Source: SBAX01 sp964646605 (GTDB lineage Bacteria > Planctomycetota > Phycisphaerae > UBA1845). From it: a DNA stretch of 64,000 bases. The first letter of the stretch is position 1. Each line of letters begins with the position of its first letter. The notes beneath the pieces were generated by a model, which saw nothing but the letters and a program-made list of their open reading frames with translations, was not told where the DNA came from and did no database searches. Shown one piece after another: positions 44,512 through 52,770 of the stretch. The translations under genes were made by a program, and so were the position numbers. The stretch is taken from assembly GCA_964646605.1 (NCBI GenBank), contig CAZYEX010000137.1:109360-173359 (forward strand), written 5' to 3'.

Positions 44512-45935
44512 TCGGCATATCCCAGCGCACGGAGACGCTCGAGGATTATGTCCTCAAACTGGGGCGATGGTTCAACATGGTGCGGTGTCGAAGGCCGACC
44601 CTGTTTGTGGTCGTCTAGCCGGTTGTGGAACTCCATGCAAAGTCCCGCATGGACATCGGCGACGGACGCAGTCTCGCGTGGGTCGGAACACAGGTTGTAC
44701 AACTCGCAGTCGCCGTTGCCGTACTCAATGTACCGCCATTCTTTGGATCGCACGGCCCACATGCCGTGCCCCCAGCGGCCCGCCCGAAAGTTCGGATTCA
44801 GTCGCTCCAAGAACCGGAGAGTGTTTGTCTGTACCGGAAACTCACTAAAAGCCACATCGTGGCCGGTCCACTGCGCATCGGAGGCTCGGGTCAGGCAGGC
44901 GGGAAAAACGTCGACCTGCGGTTGTCCGTCGCGGGCAAGGCTCAGGCACAAGCTATGGAGATCATGCAGTTGCACGAGCGCCGATGATCGCAGGGCCGCC
45001 GGCCAATAGTGGGGACACCTTATGACCAACGGCACGCGGGTTAGTGCGTCAGTTAAAGAGAACCCGTGTCCCCATACGCCGTGTTCACCAAACGCCTCAC
45101 CGTGATCGGCTGCGGCGACCACGACGGTCTCGTCGAGAAGACCGCTTTCGCGTAGTGAATCGACGAGGCCTCCGACGGAATCGTCGGCGTGCCATATCTC
45201 AGAATCGTAGCAGTCCAACGCCGTGCGAAGATCGTCCGCGTGTAGACCTGAATGAGCCGCCATGGCCTTGGCCCACATTTTCGAATCGTTCACCTGACGG
45301 AAGAACCGTCTCACTGTTGGAGTTGGTTCCGAAAACCTCTCGTGGCGCCGGTTGTAGGGACTATGGGGATCCATCAGTACGACGAATCCGAAAAACGGCG
45401 ACGAGGACTTGGCAATGCAATCCAATGCGAGACGCATCGTCTCTCCGGCGTCTCCCTTCGCCGCACATTGCATTCGATTCGATTGCAGGCGAGTCGCTAA
45501 CCTCGCACCGATGATTCGATTAACTCCGCGGCGAATACGACGAACGATTCGCGCCCCCGATGATGGTCGCCACAAATCCACGAAGACGTCGAACCCCGCA
45601 GCCGCGTTGCTCGCCGCACTGACGAAGTCGTTGTTGGAAACGGCGAACGTAGAGTATCCATTGGCCTTCATTTTCTCCGCTAGACGAGAAAACGTGTTCG
45701 GCCAGATGCGGACGGTGTCGCCGTTGACGCCGTGTTGGTGGGGGTAGAGGCCGCTGAAGAGGGAGGCGTAGGAGGCGGGGCTGAAGGGGGCGGCGGTGAT
45801 GCAGGTCTCGAAAAGGCAGCCCTCGGCGGCTAGGCGGTCGATGTTCGGGGTCGTGTTGCGATGATAGCCGTAGCAGCCCACGTGGTCGGCGCGGAGCGAG
45901 TCAATGATGATGATGAGGATGTTTGGTTTCTTCAT
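44508..45935 (-). CDS. Sulfatase-fold (alkaline phosphatase superfamily) enzyme with altered active site
   Basis: A 475-residue cytosolic-looking member of the sulfatase family: ILIIIIDSLRADHVGCYGYH (metal Asp12), APFSPASYASLFSGLYPHQH at the nucleophile helix, MDPHSPY (His191) and AAADHGEAFGEHG (Asp277, His278). In canonical sulfatases the nucleophile motif is C/S-x-P-x-R; here it reads S-P-A-S-Y, so Ser52 holds the nucleophile position while Pro and Arg are replaced. It could be a phosphotransferase or a modified sulfatase acting on the polysaccharide. No signal peptide is visible. Gap of 46 bases to the upstream gene. Confidence 0.8.
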   Translation of the reverse strand: MKKPNILIIIIDSLRADHVGCYGYHRNTTPNIDRLAAEGCLFETCITAAPFSPASYASLFSGLYPHQHGVNGDTVRIWPNTFSRLAEKMKANGYSTFAVSNNDFVSAASNAAAGFDVFVDLWRPSSGARIVRRIRRGVNRIIGARLATRLQSNRMQCAAKGDAGETMRLALDCIAKSSSPFFGFVVLMDPHSPYNRRHERFSEPTPTVRRFFRQVNDSKMWAKAMAAHSGLHADDLRTALDCYDSEIWHADDSVGGLVDSLRESGLLDETVVVAAADHGEAFGEHGVWGHGFSLTDALTRVPLVIRCPHYWPAALRSSALVQLHDLHSLCLSLARDGQPQVDVFPACLTRASDAQWTGHDVAFSEFPVQTNTLRFLERLNPNFRAGRWGHGMWAVRSKEWRYIEYGNGDCELYNLCSDPRETASVADVHAGLCMEFHNRLDDHKQGRPSTPHHVEPSPQFEDIILERLRALGYAE

Positions 45936-45981
45936 ATACGATGCGTCGGCTTCCTTTGCGAGCCGGCGCGGTGGCCGCGAT

Positions 45982-47271
45982 TCATCCGCGCTCCACGAGG
46001 TTGCGGCACGTTTCTTTCCTCAAGATCGCACATCCAAAGAGGGGTGCAAGAAGTGCGATGAGCGGAAAGTGGTAACGGTCCTGCGAATAGGTGATCGAAT
46101 ACAGTGCCGTAAATGCCACGGTAATCCATAGACCGGGAAACGCCAGCAGGGTTCTTGTCGCTCCGCATCGGATTAGCTTGAGGCATCCGACCAGGCATCC
46201 CAGTCCAAAGGCCGCAAACAGGACCTGACTGACGAGTTTGCAGATAAACACAGCCGGCTCGCCCCAGCGCTGAACAATTCCGGTCTCGTTCCATACGACG
46301 CCGATGGTTTCGCGCTCCCACAGGCGTACCGCCTTTCGCAGCGTACGTTGGACAAAGGCGACCGGGTCGGAGCGGATGAACTTCATCGCTTCGGCTGTGC
46401 AGTAGCGCTCGCGCTCGGCGTCGTTGCCCTCGAATGGCGGCTTCTTGATCTCCTGATAGTCATCGGGAGACAGTGGGTTGTTTCCGAAAAACAAACACAT
46501 GCCGCCGTTGGTGGAAATGGGAATGAAACGTCCGTACACTTGATAATTGCGGTAGGTCCAAGGGGCGACAGCGATGACCATGACTGCAATGGCGACTGTT
46601 GCTGCGATGACTGTCCGAGAGAGTCCTTGTCGGATGGTCCAATGGGATAACGCCAGCAGGACAACTACACCCAGCGCGAGCGGTCGCACGTAAGACGCCA
46701 GTCCCATCCACAGACCGGTCATCGCCGCCCGCCAGATCGTCAGTGGGCGGCCTGTCCCCCAGCAGACCACACCCGCGAGCAGCAATACCGTGAAAAGCAG
46801 TTCGGAGGATCGAATCGTGACGAACTGAATGTAGGCAGGGTAGAAGGCCAGCGCCAGGCCGGTCAAAACCGTGACGCGGTCATCACCGACCCATTGCTTT
46901 GCAAGCATCATCGAAAGCACGGTCGCCATGAGGCTGAGTCCGATGGACACGGAGTTCACTGCGGCGGCGCTTTCGCCGAACAATCTGTATTGCAGGCTTA
47001 AGTAGAACGGGTATCCGACGGGCCAGTAGACATAGGAGCTTCCGTCAAAGCCATAGGTTCCGCCGGACGCCAGTTGTCTAGCAAGTAAATGGTACGCCTG
47101 AGAATCGGAAACAGGTTCGGACTGAATCGACACCGCCCAGAGCACTCGCATAACCAAAGCAAGAGCGGCGACGCCCAAAACGGACTTCCAAGGCATCGCA
47201 GTCGTGGCCCGGCGTGCCATGGGCGTGTGCGGATCATCAAGGCCTAGGTCAATGTGTATGTTGGTCAACAT
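45982..47271 (-). CDS. GT39/PMT-like membrane glycosyltransferase
   Basis: A 429-residue polytopic protein with about ten helices. The first outside loop is SEPVSDSQAYHLLARQLASG followed by YVYWPVGYPFYLSL, the usual Asp-containing signature of the PMT/ArnT clan. TNGGMCLFFGNNPLSPDD lies in a later loop. Such enzymes use polyprenyl-phosphate-linked sugars. The start ATG lies three bases after the upstream methyltransferase stop. Confidence 0.85.
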   Translation of the reverse strand: MLTNIHIDLGLDDPHTPMARRATTAMPWKSVLGVAALALVMRVLWAVSIQSEPVSDSQAYHLLARQLASGGTYGFDGSSYVYWPVGYPFYLSLQYRLFGESAAAVNSVSIGLSLMATVLSMMLAKQWVGDDRVTVLTGLALAFYPAYIQFVTIRSSELLFTVLLLAGVVCWGTGRPLTIWRAAMTGLWMGLASYVRPLALGVVVLLALSHWTIRQGLSRTVIAATVAIAVMVIAVAPWTYRNYQVYGRFIPISTNGGMCLFFGNNPLSPDDYQEIKKPPFEGNDAERERYCTAEAMKFIRSDPVAFVQRTLRKAVRLWERETIGVVWNETGIVQRWGEPAVFICKLVSQVLFAAFGLGCLVGCLKLIRCGATRTLLAFPGLWITVAFTALYSITYSQDRYHFPLIALLAPLFGCAILRKETCRNLVERG

Positions 47272-47274
47272 CTA

Positions 47275-47919
47275 TTATTTACTGCAGATATACAAGCGAT
47301 GGGGATAGGGAAGGAGATCGCGCATTTCGTGTGTATAGACGCGAAATCCGGCGTTTTCGAGCATGGCAATCATCTCGCGGGCCGACCAATATCGAATCGG
47401 CTCCATTCCGACCATGGCTCGATCGAGCATCAACGTAAACCAGCGTTTGTAGGCTGGAGAGGTATCGACATCCTTGACCAAGAGCACGCCGTCGTCACGC
47501 AGTGCCGTATGCACCCGTTGAAGAAGTACGGGGACGCAATCCGGGGGAACGTGATGAAGCAGGTCAAGCATATAGACGCCGCCGAGGCGTTCGGGCAAAG
47601 CTGTGTCGGTGGCATCGCCGACCTGGTAGGAGACGTTGTCCAGTCCCAGCCGCCGCGCGCAGCGCGTCGCGGCCTGCACACGACGGTCGCTCAGGTCAAT
47701 CCCCAGAAGTCGTCTCGTAGAGGTCGCGGAAGCAAAATAAAGAGAAAACAGCCCGAAACCGCATCCGAGGTCGACCGTTTGTCCCTCCGCGGGAAGGTAT
47801 TGATCCAGTTCCTCGAGGAACCGAAGCCGCATGATGACAAAGCGAATGCGGCAGTACGCACGGATGACCCAACTGTCGTACCCGCTGATGATCTTTCGAA
47901 TGCGGTCTTGCGCGACCAT
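47275..47919 (-). CDS. SAM-dependent methyltransferase
   Basis: About 214 residues: QTVDLGCGFGLFSLYFASAT is a clear SAM motif, followed by LLGIDLSDRRVQAATRCARR, VYMLDLLHHVPPDCVP and the late strand DDGVLLVKDVDTSP. The start is uncertain: ATG 47919 (MVAQDRIRKI) or GTG 47982 would avoid overlap with the upstream gene; the longer open frame overlaps it. Likely methylates a sugar or lipid in this cluster. Confidence 0.8.
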   Translation of the reverse strand: MVAQDRIRKIISGYDSWVIRAYCRIRFVIMRLRFLEELDQYLPAEGQTVDLGCGFGLFSLYFASATSTRRLLGIDLSDRRVQAATRCARRLGLDNVSYQVGDATDTALPERLGGVYMLDLLHHVPPDCVPVLLQRVHTALRDDGVLLVKDVDTSPAYKRWFTLMLDRAMVGMEPIRYWSAREMIAMLENAGFRVYTHEMRDLLPYPHRLYICSK

Positions 47920-48052
47920 CCGATGGAGGGCGACGCGGTTGCCCGTCGGCCGACCCGCTATTCCTTTCGGATCCGAAACCACGGAGGTCCGTCCAGGCGC
48001 AGCCTGATCTACGGCTAGGGTCGCGTGCGATGAAAAAGTGCCTTGACGGCCG

Positions 48053-48853
48053 TCAGCGCGCAACGGGAGTATTCCCTGCAGATACAATGCGACCGCGGAC
48101 TCGCGCCCCACGCGCCCGCATCACCAGCACGAAAAACGCGAGATCGTCGATGAAGTACCGTCTCCAGAGTCGGGCGGGCTCCTGGCACACCCGGTGAAGC
48201 CACTCCAAACCCAGGTTCTGCATCCATTTCGGAGCGCGCTTCACGTCGCCGGCCAGGAAGCTGAATGCTATTCCGATTCCCATACACAGTTTTGCGCCGC
48301 ACCGAGCGCGGTTGAAGTGGATCCAGGTTTCCTGTTTGGGTGACCCCAGGCCGACAAAAAGAATATCCGGCGCCGCGGATTGAATTTGGCCAACGATGCG
48401 CTCGCATTCGCAAGGATCGCTTTCAAATCCGAACGGCGGACAGTAGAGGCCGGCAATTCGCAAAAGAGGATGCCGCGCGACGAGGACCTCAGCGGCCCTT
48501 TGAGCGGCACCCGATGCGCCGCCCAGAAAATAGACCGACAGTCCCTGCTCGGCCGCGCGCTCGCATAGGCGCGGGAAAAGATCCGATCCCGCAACTCGCT
48601 CGGGCAGCGGACAACCGAGAAGTTTCGATGCCCAGATCAAGGGCATGCCGTCGGCGACGACAAGGTCTGCGGCCGCATAAAGGGCTCGCAGTTCCTCAGA
48701 CCGACTTAAACGAACGACGTGGTCCACATTCGCGGTGATGACATGAACATGCCGATTACCCCTGGCATAGTTGACCAGCAGATCCAAAGTCTGCGCAAGG
48801 GTCAGCGCGTCAAAGGAAGCACCTAACATCTCCACCCGTTTGGGCGGTGTCAT
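48053..48853 (-). CDS. WecG/TagA/CpsF-family glycosyltransferase (GT26)
   Basis: A 266-residue GT26 enzyme. VVADGMPLIWASKLLGCPLP and ILFVGLGSPKQETWIHFNRA are the family signatures; RAPKWMQNLGLEWLHRVCQE and PARLWRRYFIDD close the C-terminus. Homologues transfer ManNAc, ManNAcA or similar sugars onto a lipid-linked first sugar. ATG 48853 overlaps the upstream stop as TGATG, which decides the start; the open frame extends 13 codons further. Confidence 0.92.
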   Translation of the reverse strand: MTPPKRVEMLGASFDALTLAQTLDLLVNYARGNRHVHVITANVDHVVRLSRSEELRALYAAADLVVADGMPLIWASKLLGCPLPERVAGSDLFPRLCERAAEQGLSVYFLGGASGAAQRAAEVLVARHPLLRIAGLYCPPFGFESDPCECERIVGQIQSAAPDILFVGLGSPKQETWIHFNRARCGAKLCMGIGIAFSFLAGDVKRAPKWMQNLGLEWLHRVCQEPARLWRRYFIDDLAFFVLVMRARGARVRGRIVSAGNTPVAR

Positions 48854-49749
48854 CACGTGCATACCGCCGGTTTGGGCAAGGGCCAAATCCATTGACGAAG
48901 TCTGGCAAGTTGCCAGCGACGCAAAAACTGCCGGAACTGAGGATCATTGTACCGCTTCGCTCCTCGCAATGCGGACGCGACGTAGCCGGCGAGAATGCAG
49001 AGACCGCCGAGAACATACGGTCGTTCCAACATGCGGTACACCGAAATGCCCAAGGCATAGAGCCAATGCGTGCCCATGAAGTACTGGCCGCGCCCCCAGC
49101 GCATTCGGCCGTGAAAAATGCTCCGAAAGGACGATCCCATAGGGCGAAGATGGATAAACCGCAGTTCCTCATCGTGGAAACTGCGTGCCTCCCAGCCCAG
49201 CATCCGACATCGGTGGCAGTCAATGCCGTCCCACATCACCTCGCGCACAAACCCTCCGATTTCGCGAAAACAGTGCACACGGTAGAGTTTGGTCTGTCCC
49301 TGGGAAAAATCGTCGCCCGTGCGCTCCGGAACGAGTTGTTGGCCCACGCGAATCCAGGACTTTCCGCTGGCTGTGCCCAGTCGGGGATCGGCGTGGAACT
49401 TGTCGAGGAGCCGTTCAAAATAGGTTGGCGCGAATTCCAGATCTCCATCCAGCTTGCAGACGTAGTCATAGTCGTCGAGCGAAACCTCGGACAGTCCGGC
49501 GTAAAAGGCGTCCATGACTCCGCCGCCGACTTTGCGAGTTCCGCGATCGGGACGACAAACGAGTTTAATCCAGGGATGATCGTGGGCGGCCTGCCGTACG
49601 ATTTGCGGAGTCTCGTCGGACGACCCGTCATCCACGATGATCCATTTTGTGGGAGTGTGGGTCTGTGCGACCACGGACCGGATCGTGCGGGCCACGTATT
49701 GCGCTTCGTCGCGCATCGGGGATACAATGAGATAGGAAACGGCGTTCAT
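48853..49749 (-). CDS. Family 2 glycosyltransferase
   Basis: A 298-residue GT-A enzyme: YLIVSPMRDEAQYVARTIRS, WIIVDDGSSDETPQIVRQA, YVCKLDGDLEFAPTYFERL (DxD) and a C-terminal membrane-proximal segment (MLERPYVLGGLCILAGYVAS). Probably adds one sugar of the repeat unit on the cytosolic side. Its ATG overlaps the upstream stop (ATGA). It overlaps the GT26 start by one base. Confidence 0.87.
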   Translation of the reverse strand: MNAVSYLIVSPMRDEAQYVARTIRSVVAQTHTPTKWIIVDDGSSDETPQIVRQAAHDHPWIKLVCRPDRGTRKVGGGVMDAFYAGLSEVSLDDYDYVCKLDGDLEFAPTYFERLLDKFHADPRLGTASGKSWIRVGQQLVPERTGDDFSQGQTKLYRVHCFREIGGFVREVMWDGIDCHRCRMLGWEARSFHDEELRFIHLRPMGSSFRSIFHGRMRWGRGQYFMGTHWLYALGISVYRMLERPYVLGGLCILAGYVASALRGAKRYNDPQFRQFLRRWQLARLRQWIWPLPKPAVCT

Positions 49750-51023
49750 CCGATCAACGTTCCCGCGGGACGGGCGTCAGCGCCGGCGGTTGACTCCGCG
49801 GGGACGGTTGTGATGACCGAAGCAAACAACTGTGCAAGCCGCCGCGACGCCTCGCGAACGTCGAAGTCCTCCGCAACCCGCCGGCGGCCTTCCGAGCCCA
49901 TGCGAAGTCGTAGGGTAGGGTCGGATGTGAGCTTTTCGATCGCTTGTGCGAGCGGCTCGGGCCGACCAGGGGCGACGAGAATCCCGTGAACGCCATCCTC
50001 GATGAGCTCCGGAATCCCCATGATTCGTGTGGCGACAACGGGAAGTCCTCTGGCCATCGCCTCCATCAAGACCACCGGAAGTCCCTCGGCGAAACTGGAA
50101 AGAACAAAGAGGTCCGCCTGCTCGTAGAGCGCTCCGAGTCGATCCTGCCCGATCGTACCCGCGAACGTCACGCGCTCGGCAAGTCCCAATTGGGAGGCGA
50201 GATGCATCAACCGTGAACGTTCGGGACCGTCGCCGACAATGGTACAATGCACATGAGGACTGGAGCGTAGAACCTGCTGAAGCGCAGCCAAGAGGATCGC
50301 TTGTCCCTTTTCCGGCGCCAGCCGCCCCACGGTTAGGATTTCCACAAGCCGGTGCTCAACAATGGTCGTCTGGGTCTCCGATGATTCAGCGCCGGGGATA
50401 TCAATTCCGCAGTGAACCACGTGCAGCCTCGACCAGTGATCGGAGTGGGAATGCAGCATGGCCTGTGCTCGACCGAACTCGGAAACGCACACGACGAACT
50501 TTGCGTCCTCGATTTTTGCGCGCAGACACGCCACTGCGGGGTTTCCGAAGTCAGAAAGTCCGTGCAAAGTCACACTCCAGCCGATGCCCGCCATCCGCGC
50601 CGCTAACATGGCTACGTTGGACGCAACGTTGGCAAAGTGGGCGTGCAAATGGTGAATCCGGCGTCGCCGAAGCTCCCCTGCCAAGACACCCGCCTCGGCG
50701 AAATAGAACAGTTGCCAAAGCATGGCACGAATTCCCGGTGGCCGATAACGGAATGCGATGACGATAGCCGAGAGGTATCCGCTCGGATCCGTCGCCAGAA
50801 CCACCATATGGCTATGTAGCAATCTCCATATCCCAACGGGCAGAATGGCGACGGTGCGCCGTGCCTCCTCCCGTTCCCACGCGGTCGGCAAACATTGCGG
50901 GTCGGCCGCGCGCACGGTGAATGTCTGCACTTCGACTCCCGACTGACGAAGAGCTGCGACCTCGCGCAAAATGAACGTGTGCGAGACTGCAGGGTACTGG
51001 CTGGTGATGTAACCAACTTTCAT
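49746..51023 (-). CDS. Family 4 glycosyltransferase
   Basis: A 425-residue GT-B enzyme: MKVGYITSQYPAVSHTFILR at the start, HLHAHFANVASNVAMLAARM, VEILTVGRLAPEKGQAILLA and LFVLSSFAEGLPVVLMEAMA with the EGLP/E-x7-E motif. Start at ATG 51023 overlaps the upstream deacetylase stop as ATGA; 62 further in-frame codons upstream are inside that gene and not used. It probably adds an alpha-linked sugar. Confidence 0.88.
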   Translation of the reverse strand: MKVGYITSQYPAVSHTFILREVAALRQSGVEVQTFTVRAADPQCLPTAWEREEARRTVAILPVGIWRLLHSHMVVLATDPSGYLSAIVIAFRYRPPGIRAMLWQLFYFAEAGVLAGELRRRRIHHLHAHFANVASNVAMLAARMAGIGWSVTLHGLSDFGNPAVACLRAKIEDAKFVVCVSEFGRAQAMLHSHSDHWSRLHVVHCGIDIPGAESSETQTTIVEHRLVEILTVGRLAPEKGQAILLAALQQVLRSSPHVHCTIVGDGPERSRLMHLASQLGLAERVTFAGTIGQDRLGALYEQADLFVLSSFAEGLPVVLMEAMARGLPVVATRIMGIPELIEDGVHGILVAPGRPEPLAQAIEKLTSDPTLRLRMGSEGRRRVAEDFDVREASRRLAQLFASVITTVPAESTAGADARPAGTLIG

Positions 51024-52090
51024 CTCGCGTTCCGCCGCCCGTCTCGCCGAAACATACGATTCGCCAAACCCGACAGCTCCATGCGCAGGAGCGCGGGAAA
51101 CGCTCGCCCGCCCATGCCCATCAGTCGATCCTCGTGAATGAACCAGCGGCGTAGCGCAAAAGGATCGGATTGGGCATCGTTCGCACCGGACTGGACGGTC
51201 ACGGCACAATCATACCCCGCCGCACATACTGCGGATCGCACACGCTCGTCCCAGTCGCCCGCCGGATAACAAAACGAACGTATGTCCCGTCCGAGTCGCT
51301 CGCCGAGCACCTTGCGGGAGTCCTCGACTTCTGAACGCAGATCTCGGTCGTCGAGACGAGTCAAGGCCGGATGGCAACGTCCATGCGAGCCTATTTCGTG
51401 CCCGGCATTCGCCAGTTCTGCCAGTTCCGTCCAATTCATGACACGGTCATCCTCGCCTGTGAGCGCCTGAGTGGAGGCTCCGTTGCCCAGATCGACCATT
51501 AGTTGATCCCGTCTTTCGCGTGACAGTCCACGCGCGTAACGGACCACGCGCAGCGCCGCGTCCGCCGGGGTCCTGCGGGAGAGTTCCAAACAAACATCAC
51601 GCAAGCCCGCCTGCACGAGCGCCGCTACACCGTCACACGTTCGTTCCAGACGATTCACGGTCTCCGCCAGACGATCGAACCACAACATTTCCTTGCGCCC
51701 TATGTAGTCCGTTACCGGAAAAAACGTCCCCCGCACGCCGACCTCGGAAAGAATCGGCGCCGCATAGCGGTAGTTGTCATGATAACCATCGTCAAACGTG
51801 ATGGCCAACAGACGGTCTCGCCCGTGGGCATGCTTCTGCGCGGCACGGGCATCGCTCAGGGGTAGTACATCGAAGAAGCGCCGGAAGGTCTTGCAGTGCT
51901 CATGAAACGACTCGGGCGTGACGGCCAGATCCGGCAGTGCATATCTCCGCTTCTGCGCGAACGGGAGAATCCGATGGTAACATACAATCAGAAGTTTTCC
52001 GAAATCCCGGCGCTCGCATCGCGCCAATGCGCCGGACGTTCGACACCCCACGGCGACCGCGGCACGCAATAATCGTCTAAGGAAGATCAC
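51020..52090 (-). CDS. Polysaccharide deacetylase (NodB/CE4-like)
   Basis: About 356 residues with the CE4 signature: LLAITFDDGYHDNYRYAAPI for the first Asp pair, HEIGSHGRCHPALTRL for the His-x3-His metal motif, and SFCYPAGDWDERVRSAVCAA near the end. A 70-residue insertion separates motifs 1 and 2. It may remove N-acetyl groups from the growing or finished polymer. Start at GTG 52090 fits a GAGGCGG site; the longer frame lies inside the upstream acyltransferase gene. Confidence 0.87.
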   Translation of the reverse strand: MIFLRRLLRAAVAVGCRTSGALARCERRDFGKLLIVCYHRILPFAQKRRYALPDLAVTPESFHEHCKTFRRFFDVLPLSDARAAQKHAHGRDRLLAITFDDGYHDNYRYAAPILSEVGVRGTFFPVTDYIGRKEMLWFDRLAETVNRLERTCDGVAALVQAGLRDVCLELSRRTPADAALRVVRYARGLSRERRDQLMVDLGNGASTQALTGEDDRVMNWTELAELANAGHEIGSHGRCHPALTRLDDRDLRSEVEDSRKVLGERLGRDIRSFCYPAGDWDERVRSAVCAAGYDCAVTVQSGANDAQSDPFALRRWFIHEDRLMGMGGRAFPALLRMELSGLANRMFRRDGRRNAR

Positions 52091-52730
52091 TTCCGCCTCG
52101 ATCCCGGATGAATCGCGCCGGGACGCCGGCCCAGAGTTGGTAGCCGGGAATGTCGCGGTTGACGACACTGTTGGCGCCGATCACGGCGCCGTCCCCAATG
52201 GTGACTCCCTTGAGTACGACCGCGCCTCGACCGATCCACACATCGTTGCCGATCCGGATCGGCCGGGCATCGAAACCCTGCTCACGAATCGGCCGTATGC
52301 AATCCAGAAACACGTGATCGCTGTCTCGAATGCTCGCGTATTCCCCCATCAGAAAGTTGTCGCCGATGGTGAGGCACGAATGGGAACTCAGGAGTCCGCC
52401 GCGGTTCACAGTAAAGCGGTCACCGAGGGTAATGGTTCCCTCGGCTTCGGTTTCAAACAGCACGTTGTCGTAAAGATTTCCACGCGAGCCTAGGGCAACA
52501 TTCCGAGTTCCGAGAAAATACACTGGACCATAGACGTGAACGCCGCGACCGACGCGACGAGCGCGGGCGCAGACAGTCGCGGCCCATTGCCAGCGCTTCG
52601 CCAAACGGAAGATCGGAATCACCAGCCGTTGCGCCGCAGCCAATACCCGAACGGCCAGCTCGCGGACGGATTCCCTCCGGGTCCGCAAACCCACGCCAAC
52701 TGGTTGCGATACACGCGTGCCGACGGCCAC
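52077..52730 (-). CDS. Hexapeptide-repeat acyltransferase (LbH fold)
   Basis: About 217 residues. The C-terminal half holds hexapeptide repeats of the left-handed beta helix: GTITLGDRFTVNRGG, LTIGDNFLMGEYASIRDSDH, IRIGNDVWIGRGAVVLKGVT and IGDGAVIGANSVVNRDIPG, ending AGVPARFIR. The catalytic His in SDHVF is present. It probably acetylates a sugar. The true start is uncertain (GTG 52730, GTG 52694 or TTG 52787), as no ribosome site stands out. Confidence 0.85.
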   Translation of the reverse strand: MAVGTRVSQPVGVGLRTRRESVRELAVRVLAAAQRLVIPIFRLAKRWQWAATVCARARRVGRGVHVYGPVYFLGTRNVALGSRGNLYDNVLFETEAEGTITLGDRFTVNRGGLLSSHSCLTIGDNFLMGEYASIRDSDHVFLDCIRPIREQGFDARPIRIGNDVWIGRGAVVLKGVTIGDGAVIGANSVVNRDIPGYQLWAGVPARFIRDRGGSDLP

Positions 52731-52770
52731 GCGTGCATCATCTGGAATTGCCTTCGACGCGACCGGAATG

